A stretch of DNA of 64,000 bases from contig JBMNCQ010000054.1 in assembly GCA_049366715.1 (NCBI GenBank), positions 1 to 64,000 of the forward strand. Direction: 5' to 3'. This stretch comes from JBMNCQ01 sp049366715. GTDB taxonomy: Bacteria > Bacillota > Peptococcia > Peptococcales > BICA1-8. The position numbers and the translations under genes are program-made. The stretch's first letter is position 1; every line of letters begins with the position of its first letter. The notes below the pieces were generated by a model. That model was not told where the DNA came from, ran no database searches, and saw only the letters and a list, made by a program, of their open reading frames with translations. Positions 1 through 8,090 of this stretch are shown here, piece by piece.

Positions 1-72
1 TTTTGTCAGAATAATTAACACCCATCTGGGGTGACATTTTCACAAACTATTGACAAATGAATATCTATATGC

Positions 73-144
73 AAAAAAGCCAACTGCTCCCAGCAATCGA
101 CTTATTTCGACAAAAATTATGGAAAGTTAGGTTAAAAAAGATGC
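73..144 (-). repeat. Dispersed terminator repeat, copy 1
   Basis: First of three related ~75 bp elements (others at 1818-1889 and 3329-3408), all in the same orientation and all just beyond the 3' end of a minus-strand gene. Read as minus-strand RNA it folds into a 12-bp hairpin that needs three G-U pairs, followed by a run of U. Those positions are C-A mismatches in plus-strand RNA, so it is most likely a terminator for the 191-610 gene. The part before the hairpin (TTTCGACAAAAA, AAGTTAGGT) is also conserved between copies. Confidence 0.7.
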
Positions 145-190
145 TAGTATTTATTTCGCATTATTCTAGTAAACACCGATAAATTGGAGT

Positions 191-610
191 TTAGCGTTCT
201 GCAATTTCTTTAGCCAATTTACTTCTTTTCAACTTGTTATGTCTAATTAAATCAATTAGTATTTTCGGATTCTTATAGGAAAGTCTAATAACGAAATAAT
301 TTACCCATTCTACAATGGCAAACAATAAAAGAAAAAAACCTAAAATAGTATAAAATATACTATCATAATTGTTCACTAATATTACAGGGATAGATAACGC
401 GATGAAGGCTAAGTTAAAATATTTGAAAATATAGAATACTCTCCCAACATTTTTTATATTTTTACCTTTTAGCCTTTGTAAACAAATAAGCCAATATAAA
501 GATCCCTGCAAAAGAATAAAACATAAGATTAATAACGGATCGAATACCGGCAGAACAAAATCCTTGAATCGCAAATAGTATATGAACAAAAAAACTACTA
601 TACTTACCAA
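191..610 (-). CDS. Hypothetical integral membrane protein
   Basis: 139 residues with about four hydrophobic segments (roughly residues 1-18, 22-42, 60-80 and 84-108) and a basic, Arg/Lys-rich C-terminal tail, so it is an inner-membrane protein with a cytoplasmic tail. I recognise no family. Translation probably starts at TTG, because the frame closes upstream and GGGAGA lies a few bases before it; an ATT start slightly upstream cannot be excluded. It is followed by repeat copy 1, which supplies a plausible terminator. No partner gene is evident. Confidence 0.6.
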   Translation of the reverse strand: MVSIVVFLFIYYLRFKDFVLPVFDPLLILCFILLQGSLYWLICLQRLKGKNIKNVGRVFYIFKYFNLAFIALSIPVILVNNYDSIFYTILGFFLLLFAIVEWVNYFVIRLSYKNPKILIDLIRHNKLKRSKLAKEIAER

Positions 611-680
611 TTCTCCCGTGTATAATTTGGCTAATTCAGTAATTAATTTTTCCCTTCATTATACATCGCTCCCATACAAA

Positions 681-1154
681 TTATAACTTATATCCAATTG
701 TCTCAAGCCAATTTGTGACCTCTTCCGATGCAACAATGCCGTTTACAGCAATACCAGGTAGAATTATGGATTTTAAGCACTCTTTAGCTATATCGTTTTC
801 AATTTGGCAAAATCCACCCCCTCCATGAGTACAAAAGGGGATTACTGTTTTGCCTGTAAAGTCATGTTGTTTAAGAAAACTCATAACTGGCGGGGCTAAT
901 GTTTTAAACCAGTTAGGCGTACCTATAAATATTGTTTGATAATCATCTATTGACCCATTTCCAGATATCAGTTTAGGGCAAAATCCTCGAGAAATCTGAT
1001 TTCTTACTTCTTTAGCGGCTGTATTGTAGTCAAAGGAATAATTCTTATCAGGAATTAATTCTCTTATTGTACCACCAGTCTGTTTTGCTATTTCAAATGC
1101 TAAATTCTTTGTGTTTTGAAAAAGCGAATAATAAACAATCAGTGTATTGTTCAT
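681..1154 (-). CDS. Flavodoxin family protein
   Basis: 157 residues. The N-terminus (TLIVYYSLFQNTKNLA) is the FMN phosphate-binding loop of the flavodoxin fold. The GTPNWFKTLAPP and CTHGGGGF segments correspond to the two loops that hold the isoalloxazine ring. It probably carries electrons or reduces a small substrate in the cytoplasm. It stands alone on the minus strand, with an ATG start preceded by GGAG. Its specific partner cannot be told from the neighbours. Family assignment is firm, function is not. Confidence 0.85.
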   Translation of the reverse strand: MNNTLIVYYSLFQNTKNLAFEIAKQTGGTIRELIPDKNYSFDYNTAAKEVRNQISRGFCPKLISGNGSIDDYQTIFIGTPNWFKTLAPPVMSFLKQHDFTGKTVIPFCTHGGGGFCQIENDIAKECLKSIILPGIAVNGIVASEEVTNWLETIGYKL

Positions 1155-1257
1155 TATGTTATCTCCATTCGTAAAATTCCGATTTATCGGTTAGCTTATA
1201 AATAATTCATTTGTCACATAATTAATTGATCCGTAACATATAAATATTGCACATTAA

Positions 1258-1695
1258 CTATGAGAAAATTTCATCAGCCTATTCTTCAGTTGAGCAAGAA
1301 CCAGCAGCCATGCCTGTTCATGCCTGGCCCTGGATTCTTCATCTGGAAACCCTGCATGATTTAATCGTAATGCTGTTCCACTCTCAACCTTTTTTAATTC
1401 CACAGTCACAACTGTTTCAGCACCTTTGGTTCCGTCAGCACCCGTTAGCCATGTAAGTTCAACCAGTTAGTCAGGTACAAGTCGAAGAAAACGGCCATAG
1501 TGATGATGACGATTCCCTTCATAGGCTGTTTCAAAGTAAAAAAACAGTGTTGGCTTCCCCTTCCATCAGAACTGAATCCGGTTCTACAAACCAGAGGTCA
1601 AACTGTTCAGTCCAAGCACGGTACAATACATTGGGTGGAAATAACATTGTCCTCTCTACAGAAAGCCTAAATGGTCGCAATGATCAAGTAGGCAT
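1258..1695 (-). pseudogene. SRPBCC (AHSA1-like) domain protein, broken
   Basis: On the minus strand the conceptual product reads like an Aha1/AHSA1-type SRPBCC protein: SVERTMLFPPNVLYRAWTE, HHYGRFLRL, VELTWLTGADGTKGAE and LNHAGFPDEESRARHEQAW in order. The frame is interrupted three times: a TGA near the N-terminus, a frameshift in a run of seven T, and a TAA where CAA (Gln) is expected before LVELTW. The C-terminal stop is intact. The start is lost. The open frame on the opposite strand (1247-1456) is a shadow of this gene. Confidence 0.75.
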
Positions 1696-1817
1696 ACAAA
1701 TTGGTATTGTTTGATAGGTTCATCTCCTATTCTAATTTAATTTGTTCATCTTGCACATACGTTATTATACAACTAATATGCAGCATATAAACAATCTCTA
1801 TTTTGCCATATAAAGTT

Positions 1818-1889
1818 AAAGAAGCCAATCGCAACAGCAATCGGCTTCTTTCGACAAAAAATTATGAGAAGTTAGGTAATAAAAGATAC
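1818..1889 (-). repeat. Dispersed terminator repeat, copy 2
   Basis: Best-paired copy of the repeat. As minus-strand RNA it forms a 14-bp hairpin with a 4-nt loop and no mismatch (two G-U pairs), followed by U-rich sequence, 30 bp beyond the stop of the gene at 1919-3043. It shares TTTCGACAAAAA and AAGTTAGGT with copies 1 and 3. Confidence 0.75.
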
Positions 1890-1918
1890 CGAACTCAGCA
1901 TGGTTAAGGAGGAAGGTG

Positions 1919-3043
1919 TTAACCAACACTAACTGATTGTAGTCTATACAGCAATACTTTTTCTAAAAATGATTTGGGCACATAAGTATAATCATTAATA
2001 ATAACCGGAGCGGCTTCTAAAATATAGGGTGTCTTATCGTTAGCAACATATGTATTATCACCGATTTTCAGTTTGGCTGACGCCTCGCCTTTAGTTAGCA
2101 GAATACTCTGGTCCTCACCTTTCCAGGTTAGTGTATAGCCTAATTTTTCCGCCGTTAGGCGCAGAGGTATCATTACCACTTGGTTTTCCTGATTCATGAC
2201 CGTCTTGATTTCTAAGCCTTCTAAAACTATTTTGCTTTCCTCTTTAACTGCCAAGCTGTCCTTCAGTTCGGTCAAATCAATGGCAAATTCAGGGATACCC
2301 ATTACCCCGGGCGCTATTTCATACTTGGGAAAAACAATTACGATATCATTATCTTTTAAATAAAAACCTTGGGTATCACTAATACTCTTAAAACCCATAT
2401 CTCCTTCAAAGAAAATTTCTTCTTTATCCTGAGAACGCAGTTCTATCTGTTTAACTATTTCATTATTTATTTTCGTTTTATAATCTGCTCCCGCCGGAAA
2501 TAAATCTCCTAGATGTATAGACGTATTAGCCTTTTTATCAATGTTGATACAACCTACAACGGTCATGCCATTCGCTCCGCCGGTATACGTATAGTAAGTT
2601 ATCGTAAACGAAAGAAAGTCCTCGTCATTAGTTTTCAGGTCATAATCAATGAAAAGCTGATATGGTCTTATTTCCCAACCTTTCTTTTTCGCTTCCCGGG
2701 CATATTCCTCTGCTTGCCTTTCAATACCGTCCTTAGCATATATTACTTGCTTTTTAATGTAATAATTTAATTGTTCCTGAAAATCAGCGTCGGTTAATCC
2801 CGAAATTACCGGGTAAGTAATATCAATTTCTAATATATCATTCTTTTCCTGAACTTTTTCTGCGGTAATCAGGTCATTCTTCTCGGCAATAGCAGCATCG
2901 TTCCCATCACCGCTCGCAACAACGGTTAAATCCCGCTGTTCCGCAGGAAAGGTTGATTCCACCGGGGTTGGGGCAGCGAATGCAGCACTGCTGAATACAA
3001 AACACCCCATTAGTCCTAACGCCATCGTCTGTTTGATTTTCAT
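1919..3043 (-). CDS. Secreted DUF3298-type protein with copper-amine-oxidase-like stalk domain
   Basis: 374 residues. A signal peptide (basic start, hydrophobic core, AAFAAP cleavage region at about residue 24) sends it across the membrane. The middle (about 70-270) resembles the PdaC/RsiV-type domain followed by DUF3298 (SFTITYYTYTGGANG, LGDLF, FPKYEIAPGVMG). The end (about 275-370) looks like the Cu_amine_oxidN1 stalk repeat (VMIPLRLTAEKLGYTLTW, YVPKSF), which is common in Clostridial envelope proteins and does not bind copper catalytically. The start is ATG after GGAGGTAATT. Probable cell-envelope role; the exact activity is unknown. Confidence 0.8.
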   Translation of the reverse strand: MKIKQTMALGLMGCFVFSSAAFAAPTPVESTFPAEQRDLTVVASGDGNDAAIAEKNDLITAEKVQEKNDILEIDITYPVISGLTDADFQEQLNYYIKKQVIYAKDGIERQAEEYAREAKKKGWEIRPYQLFIDYDLKTNDEDFLSFTITYYTYTGGANGMTVVGCINIDKKANTSIHLGDLFPAGADYKTKINNEIVKQIELRSQDKEEIFFEGDMGFKSISDTQGFYLKDNDIVIVFPKYEIAPGVMGIPEFAIDLTELKDSLAVKEESKIVLEGLEIKTVMNQENQVVMIPLRLTAEKLGYTLTWKGEDQSILLTKGEASAKLKIGDNTYVANDKTPYILEAAPVIINDYTYVPKSFLEKVLLYRLQSVSVG

Positions 3044-3328
3044 GTGAATTACCTCCTAAACTTCCCGTTGTTTTGTCAACGCTATGTATTACGCTGCGGC
3101 ACCATATTTTCACTCTTTCCCGGAGATCATCTACTAAATAAATCCGCCCCTGTTTATAAAGACGACAATTTTGGAATTATGTTTCTCAAAACCGCAATTT
3201 TCCAATATAATTGTCCATGAAAAAAATTTGCGTTTCTTTTGCTAACCTTCGCTATGTGCCTGACGCTTTTGCTCGTTTTTTCCATCTTCAGCGGGATAAT
3301 GGAATATTTTGTAAAAACATAAAAAAAT
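3044..3328. other. Intergenic region upstream of the secreted DUF3298 gene
   Basis: No convincing gene. It should hold the promoter of the minus-strand gene ending at 1919, but I could not pick a clear -35/-10 pair. Base composition is AT-rich and there are no obvious repeats until copy 3 begins. Confidence 0.4.
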
Positions 3329-3408
3329 AAAAAAGCTAATCACTTTGCAAATACAACAATCGACTTCTTTCGACAAAAATATTTGAGAAGTTAGGTAAAT
3401 ATAGATGC
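3329..3408 (-). repeat. Dispersed terminator repeat, copy 3
   Basis: Third and most diverged copy, with an apical loop about seven bases longer and one C-A mismatch in the stem as minus RNA. It keeps CAATCGACTTCTTTCGACAAAAA and AAGTTAGGT and again sits about 50 bp beyond the stop of a minus-strand gene (3456-3764). Confidence 0.7.
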
Positions 3409-3455
3409 CATTAAACTGCCCATGATCTTATTAGACAAATTGGAATTTGTATATC

Positions 3456-3764
3456 TCAAAAGTTGTATTGCGGATAGTCTTTATACTTTTCGGGTAGTTC
3501 ATAATCGTAGTAATTCAGTTGTTCAATTAATACCGACTTCTGTTGTGGAAATATCCACTCATTCAAATAATCAATAAAATCAGTTGACCCATAAATTGCT
3601 ACTTTCTGCCCTCTTATTTCCTGCAACAGTTTTGCTCCATTTGGGTTCTTCCAAATCCAATTAGCAGCAAACTCCCAACAATACTTTTCCAAGTTATTTG
3701 CCACCTCATCTGGAACAGAATATATTCTTACTTTATCATCGTGACTGAGAATAACATTTTTCAT
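3456..3764 (-). CDS. Hypothetical protein
   Basis: 102 residues, soluble and rich in aromatic residues (Trp, Tyr), with no signal peptide or membrane segment. No family recognised. It begins with ATG after GGAGG at good spacing, so it is likely a real gene. It stands alone between tRNA-Ala and repeat copy 3. Confidence 0.6.
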   Translation of the reverse strand: MKNVILSHDDKVRIYSVPDEVANNLEKYCWEFAANWIWKNPNGAKLLQEIRGQKVAIYGSTDFIDYLNEWIFPQQKSVLIEQLNYYDYELPEKYKDYPQYNF

Positions 3765-3841
3765 ATATTCCCTCCAAATTCCTGTTTGATTACGTGTTAT
3801 ATAAAAGTAATTTAATGCAATTATAGCTTATTGAAAAACGA

Positions 3842-3884
3842 AAAAGAACAGACAAATTTCTTGTCGAAATTTGTCTGTTCTTTT
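3842..3884 (-). terminator. Terminator of tRNA-Ala
   Basis: Perfect 18-bp inverted repeat (3842-3859 and 3867-3884, 7-nt loop) immediately beyond the 3' CCA of the tRNA, followed by a T-rich run on the minus strand. Confidence 0.85.
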
Positions 3885-3959
3885 GGTGGAGATAAGGGGA
3901 TTCGAACCCCTGACCTCTTGACTGCCAGTCAAGCGCGCTCCCAGCTGCGCTATACCCCC
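3884..3959 (-). tRNA. tRNA-Ala (anticodon GGC)
   Basis: 76 nt including an encoded CCA. The acceptor stem (GGGGGTA with TATCTCC) pairs fully with two G-U pairs. The anticodon stem CTTGA/TCAAG encloses loop CTGGCAG, which gives anticodon GGC reading GCC alanine codons. The T arm has the GTTCGAATC core. Standard single-copy tRNA gene. Confidence 0.95.
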
Positions 3960-4248
3960 ACGACTATAACGATATATAGCTTATTCAGTGTTAAAAAATA
4001 ATTGTCAAGGTTATTGAGACTACTTTTAACATTATAGATTTAATTTATTTATTTGTCAAACCATAAATAATGGCAAACAGTGTCAATTTTTTGTAAGATA
4101 TTCTTCTGAAGATTTTCCTTCTTGGATTTCATGGGGAAGCTGCCCCTAACCGGTTCTTTTATTTTTTCCCTGTGTTTTATTTTACACTGCGCATTGAATG
4201 TTAGCTAATTGCTTTTAAAAAATTTAAAAAGTAAAGTGAATAAGAGCA

Positions 4249-4307
4249 TTGACATTTATTTGGTTATGAGATAATCTTTTTCTAAAGACGACAATTCCGA
4301 TAGGAAT
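4249..4307 (+). promoter_or_regulatory. Promoter and candidate Rrf2 operator before the S-box
   Basis: TTGACA at 4249-4254, 17-bp spacer and TAATCT at 4272-4277 make a plausible SigA promoter. About 10-20 bp downstream of the predicted start lies ATTCC-gata-GGAAT (4294-4307). A related AGGAAT element occupies the same relative place at 6578-6595, upstream of metY. The link to the Rrf2 regulator is inference. Confidence 0.45.
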
Positions 4308-4326
4308 AATAGAGTAAGTGAATTAA

Positions 4327-4431
4327 CTTCTTATCACGAGAGGGGGAGGGAAAGGCCCGATGAATCCTCGGCAACCATCAGGAATAACTGAAAGGTGCCA
4401 AATCCTGCCGGTAAGACCGGAAAGATAAGAG
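4327..4431 (+). ncRNA. SAM-I (S-box) riboswitch
   Basis: Contains the diagnostic S-box core in order: GAGGGAAAGGCCC, ATGAATCC, CGGCAACC, ACTGAAAGGTGC and AAATCCTGCC, closed by a P1 stem (CTTATC/GATAAG). SAM binding should stabilise P1 and let the downstream terminator form. It controls the trans-sulfuration gene at 4505, which argues for a methionine-biosynthetic role for that enzyme. Confidence 0.95.
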
Positions 4432-4443
4432 AGAAAATAATTA

Positions 4444-4478
4444 CCCTCTTCTTATCTATTTCAAGAAGAGGGTTTTAT
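4444..4478 (+). terminator. S-box terminator
   Basis: 10-bp stem (CCCTCTTCTT with AAGAAGAGGG) followed by TTTTATTT. The left arm is also complementary to the 3' side of the riboswitch P1 (GATAAGAG), giving the expected anti-terminator switch. Confidence 0.85.
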
Positions 4479-4504
4479 TTATATTTTTGGAGGTGATATT
4501 TTGG

Positions 4505-5635
4505 ATGAAAGTTGAAACGAAAGCAGTCCGCGGCTATAAGGGATGCGATCCGGTTACGGGATCACTAAGTTTTCCCATTTATCAGTGCGCTACTTTTAAA
4601 CATCCGGGGCTAAACCAGTCTACGGGATATGACTATTCCCGTGATCAGAATCCAACGAGGGAAGAAGTGGAGAAGACTTTAGCGAATTTGGAAGGAGGAA
4701 AACGCTGTTTGGCCTTTTCCACAGGAATGGCAGCTATTGATGTTTTATTAAAAACATTTTCTCCGGGTGACCATTTTCTTGTTTCCGAAGACTTGTATGG
4801 TGGGACTTACCGTCTTTTTGAACAGAACAGGAAATTCGGATTTGATTTTACTTACCAAAATACGTGTCACATAGAACAGGTAAAAACGTCAATCAAAAAG
4901 AATACCCGTTGTATTTTTCTAGAGACTCCTTCCAATCCAACTATGAAGGTTACTGATATCGGAGCGATAGTGGATTTAGCCAGGAGTGCAGGGATTATGA
5001 CGGTGGTAGATAACACTTTTCTTACCCCATATTTTCAGAGGCCCTTGGAGCAAGGGGTTGACGTGGTAATCCATAGCGGCACAAAGTATCTGGGAGGCCA
5101 TAATGATGCATTAGCCGGATTTCTTGTTGTAAAAAACGAAAAACAGGGAGAAGAGTTAAAACATCTGCAGATGTCCACCGGTGCCATTTTAGCTCCTTTT
5201 GAAAGCTGGCTTATATTGCGGGGAATGAAAACACTGGGTGTCAGGATGGAAAAATGCCAGAAAAATGCCATGGCAATTGCCCAATGGCTGAAAGATCACC
5301 AAAATGTGGAGAAAGTATATTATGCAGGTCTTCCCGAGCATGAAGCTTATGCCATATCCAAGAAACAAGCCGCCGGATTTGGCGGGATGATTTCCTTTAC
5401 GGTTAAGGCGGCGGAACTGGTCGAGCAGATATTGGGCAGAATCCGGCTCATATCCTTTGCCGAAAGCTTAGGCGGTGTGGAAAGCCTGATTACCTATCCC
5501 CTGGTACAAACCCACTCTGCCATTCCCCAAGAAATGCTGAAAAGACTGGGCATTAATCATCGGCTTCTGCGGCTTTCCGTGGGTATCGAAGCCGTAGAAG
5601 ACTTAATTGAAGATTTAGAACAGGCAATGAGGTAA
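4505..5635 (+). CDS. Trans-sulfuration PLP enzyme (cystathionine gamma-synthase/lyase family)
   Basis: About 376 residues of the Cys/Met metabolism PLP family. The Schiff-base lysine lies in IHSGTKYLGGHND; the phosphate-binding STGMAAID and DNTFLTPYFQRP segments are present. The ATG at 4505 is chosen because GGAGGTGAT precedes it; the longer TTG frame starts inside that site. Control by a SAM riboswitch points to methionine synthesis (cystathionine gamma-synthase, or a MetI/MetC-type enzyme) rather than cysteine breakdown. Sequence alone does not separate synthase from lyase. Confidence 0.85.
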   Translation: MKVETKAVRGYKGCDPVTGSLSFPIYQCATFKHPGLNQSTGYDYSRDQNPTREEVEKTLANLEGGKRCLAFSTGMAAIDVLLKTFSPGDHFLVSEDLYGGTYRLFEQNRKFGFDFTYQNTCHIEQVKTSIKKNTRCIFLETPSNPTMKVTDIGAIVDLARSAGIMTVVDNTFLTPYFQRPLEQGVDVVIHSGTKYLGGHNDALAGFLVVKNEKQGEELKHLQMSTGAILAPFESWLILRGMKTLGVRMEKCQKNAMAIAQWLKDHQNVEKVYYAGLPEHEAYAISKKQAAGFGGMISFTVKAAELVEQILGRIRLISFAESLGGVESLITYPLVQTHSAIPQEMLKRLGINHRLLRLSVGIEAVEDLIEDLEQAMR

Positions 5636-5639
5636 AAAA

Positions 5640-5747
5640 ATGAAATTTGGCACAAGGCTGATCCATAACGGCAATGAAATAGCAAATCTCATTACGGACT
5701 TTGCTACGGCTTTGCAGGACAACTATAAAAGTTTCAGGTTAAGGTGA
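5640..5747 (+). pseudogene. N-terminal remnant of a second trans-sulfuration gene
   Basis: A 35-codon frame begins MKFGTRLIHNGNE, which resembles the usual N-terminus of cystathionine gamma-lyase/synthase proteins, then runs into unrelated sequence and stops. It starts only 4 bp after the preceding family member. The likely explanation is a tandem paralogue reduced to its first dozen codons; a functional short peptide is unlikely. Confidence 0.4.
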
Positions 5748-5792
5748 GAACGAGAGCCAGAAACTGTCGGAAGGAAGGTGAACGAGCGTTTG

Positions 5793-6236
5793 ATGAAGAT
5801 TTCAACAAAAGGACGGTATGGTCTACGGGCTATGCTGGATTTAGCTGTCTACTCAAAAATTGACCATGTTACCCTGAACAGCATTGCAGAACGGCAGAAT
5901 ATTTCAGCTAATTATTTGGAGCAGGTTTTTTCTATACTGAGAAGGGCCGGCCTGGTAAAGAGCATTAAGGGTGCTCAGGGAGGATATATCCTGGGAAATA
6001 GCCCGGGCAGGATTAGCGTGGGGCAAATCCTGCGTGCTCTGGAAGGTGAACTTTTCCAAGGGGGAGAAGATGAGGCTGTCAAGGGACAATATAATGTGGA
6101 GTACTGTCTCAAATCTGCCGTATGGGCCAGAATGCAGGCCAATATCAATGACTTGGCGGATTCAATTACGCTGGAAGATCTGGTAGCTGAGTATAAAAGA
6201 ATAAATAAAAATCAATCATACATGTTTTATATTTAA
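5793..6236 (+). CDS. Rrf2 family transcriptional regulator (CymR/IscR-like)
   Basis: 147 residues. The opening MKISTKGRYGLRAMLDLA is the Rrf2 signature, followed by a winged-helix DNA-binding region (LNSIAERQNISANYLEQVFSILRRAGLVKSIKG, GGY). Only one cysteine (YCLKS) is present, so the three-cysteine FeS ligand set of IscR is absent, favouring a CymR-like regulator that senses cysteine metabolism through partner proteins. ATG 5793 is preferred over an upstream GTG lying in the Shine-Dalgarno region. Its position between trans-sulfuration, metY and cysK genes supports control of sulfur assimilation. Confidence 0.85.
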   Translation: MKISTKGRYGLRAMLDLAVYSKIDHVTLNSIAERQNISANYLEQVFSILRRAGLVKSIKGAQGGYILGNSPGRISVGQILRALEGELFQGGEDEAVKGQYNVEYCLKSAVWARMQANINDLADSITLEDLVAEYKRINKNQSYMFYI

Positions 6237-6526
6237 AAATTCCGCCTGAATTCCAGTAAAAAAATAAACATAATACAGGAAGGCGTAATATGCTTTGGAA
6301 TCCGGATACCTTTAAGACTTTAACGGTTATGTAATGAGAGGCGCCACTTAATATTGAAGCCAACAGGCTAAAGAATGATCAGCCGCTTATTTACATCTCC
6401 AATTCAGGATGTATTCTAAGCAGTCTGATTTTTTTATAATTAATAAGCGAGTTAAATTATTTTCTCATATTTTTATTAATTTCGAAGAGTATTAGAAAAA
6501 TATTAAAAAAAGATTTTAAAATACTA
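6237..6526. other. Intergenic region after the Rrf2 gene
   Basis: About 290 bp, AT-rich in its second half. I see no gene, clear terminator or repeat in it. Confidence 0.4.
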
Positions 6527-6555
6527 TTGACATAATTTGAAGCAGAAGGTATTCT
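6527..6555 (+). promoter_or_regulatory. Promoter of the metY-cysK unit
   Basis: TTGACA (6527-6532), 17-bp spacer and TATTCT (6550-6555). The predicted start near 6562 gives a ~175-nt leader carrying a possible operator (GGTTTAGTAGGAATTAG, 6581-6597) and a short open frame at 6617. Confidence 0.6.
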
Positions 6556-6616
6556 TTATAAAATTACAATAAAACATATCGGTTTAGTAGGAATTAGAGA
6601 GGAGGTGTAACGTTAA

Positions 6617-6658
6617 ATGATTGTAAAAGCTGTAACCCCGAGGTTCGTAGCTGGGTAA
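6617..6658 (+). CDS. Possible 13-codon leader peptide upstream of metY
   Basis: ATG follows GGAGGTG (6601-6607) with 9-nt spacing, among the best ribosome sites in the region, and opens a 13-codon frame (MIVKAVTPRFVAG) ending in TAA. There is no run of Cys or Met codons, so classic attenuation by those amino acids is not indicated. It could be a translated leader, or a decayed gene start that kept its ribosome site. Confidence 0.3.
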   Translation: MIVKAVTPRFVAG

Positions 6659-6738
6659 TGACAAAAAGCACAGGAAGAATATAATTTTTTTAAGAGACTA
6701 CTGCTGAAATCAGCAAAAAAAATGAGGAGGAATAAATA

Positions 6739-8028
6739 ATGAGCGAAAGACCACTTAAATTTGATACCCTACAGGTTCATGCGGGCCAAAAACCTGATCC
6801 TACCACTACAGCCCGGGCAGTGCCCATATATCAGACCACATCCTATGTTTTTAAGGACACCGAACATGCGGCTAATCTTTTTGCCCTAAAGGAATTCGGT
6901 AATATTTACACCCGTATCATGAATCCCACCAGCGACGTTTTCGAACAACGCATCGCTGCTTTGGAAGGAGGTGTAGGAGCTCTTGCCGTTGCTTCCGGTT
7001 CGGCCGCCGTCACATACGCCATTCTGAATATTGCCGGGGCGGGGGATGAGATCGTCTCGGCCGGTACCCTTTATGGCGGCACCTATAACTTGTTTGCCAT
7101 TACTTTTCCTAAACTGGGGATTAAAACCGTCTTTGTGGATCCCGATGATCCTGAAAATTTCCGTAAAGCCATTTCCGCAAAGACCAAGGCTGTATATATT
7201 GAAACCATCGGTAATCCCGGAATAAATATTATAGATATTGAAGCTGTGGCCGACATTGCTCATGAAAACGGTATCCCCCTGATCATTGACAATACCTTTG
7301 CGACTCCTTACCTCACCCGTCCCATTGAACATGGAGCCGATATAGTAGTACATTCCGCTACCAAGTTTATCGGCGGCCATGGCACCTCCATCGGCGGTGT
7401 GATCGTGGATTCCGGCAAATTCGACTGGAAAAAAAGCGGAAAATTTCCCGGTTTGACGGAACCGGATCCCAGCTATCACGGTTTGATTTATACTGAAGCC
7501 CTGGGATCTCTTGCCTATATTATCAAAGCCAGAGTACAGCTTCTGAGGGATACGGGAGCGGCTTTGAGTCCCTTCAATTCATGGTTGTTTCTTCAGGGAC
7601 TGGAAACGCTGTCGTTAAGGGTAGAGCGGCATGTTAGCAATACTCAAAAGATTGCTGAGTTTCTGCAGAAACATTCCCGGGTAAGCTGGGTTAATTATCC
7701 TGGCTTGAAAGGCAATAAGTATTATAACCTGGCTCAAAAATACCTGCCGCAAGGCTCCGGCTCTATCTTCACTTTTGGCATTAAAGGCGGGATAGAGGAA
7801 GCCAAAAAGTTTATCAATAATCTAAATTTGTTTTCCCTGCTGGCTAATGTGGCGGATGCCAAATCTCTTGTAATTCATCCGGCCAGTACCACTCACTCGC
7901 AGTTGACTGATGAAGATCAGCGGCTGGCGGGAGTAGCTCCCGATCAAATTCGTCTTTCCATTGGTATAGAGGACCCGGAAGATCTAATCTGGGATCTGGA
8001 TCAGGCCCTTAATAAAGCCCAGGCTTAA
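6739..8028 (+). CDS. metY: O-acetylhomoserine sulfhydrylase
   Basis: 429 residues, the length typical of MetY. It opens with the family pattern (FDTLQVHAGQ, ARAVPIYQTTSYVF), carries the PLP lysine in HSATKFIGGHGTSIGG and the insertion around LTEPDPSYHG that distinguishes MetY from the shorter cystathionine enzymes. It makes homocysteine directly from O-acetylhomoserine and sulfide. It starts at ATG after GAGGAGG and lies 62 bp upstream of cysK, probably co-transcribed. It gives the cell a direct route from sulfide (for example from Dsr) to methionine. Confidence 0.92.
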   Translation: MSERPLKFDTLQVHAGQKPDPTTTARAVPIYQTTSYVFKDTEHAANLFALKEFGNIYTRIMNPTSDVFEQRIAALEGGVGALAVASGSAAVTYAILNIAGAGDEIVSAGTLYGGTYNLFAITFPKLGIKTVFVDPDDPENFRKAISAKTKAVYIETIGNPGINIIDIEAVADIAHENGIPLIIDNTFATPYLTRPIEHGADIVVHSATKFIGGHGTSIGGVIVDSGKFDWKKSGKFPGLTEPDPSYHGLIYTEALGSLAYIIKARVQLLRDTGAALSPFNSWLFLQGLETLSLRVERHVSNTQKIAEFLQKHSRVSWVNYPGLKGNKYYNLAQKYLPQGSGSIFTFGIKGGIEEAKKFINNLNLFSLLANVADAKSLVIHPASTTHSQLTDEDQRLAGVAPDQIRLSIGIEDPEDLIWDLDQALNKAQA

Positions 8029-8090
8029 AATGCTTTAGAAAATTCTCTTAAATTAAACCAAGATATATTGGAACGGAGGTTTTAAAAAAC

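Noticed and set aside
1247..1456. Plus-strand open frame of 69 codons
   Set aside because: It is the antisense of a recognisable but broken SRPBCC gene on the minus strand and has no ribosome site.
6886..7479. 197-codon open frame opposite metY
   Set aside because: Antisense shadow of a well-conserved enzyme gene; no ribosome site and no family resemblance.
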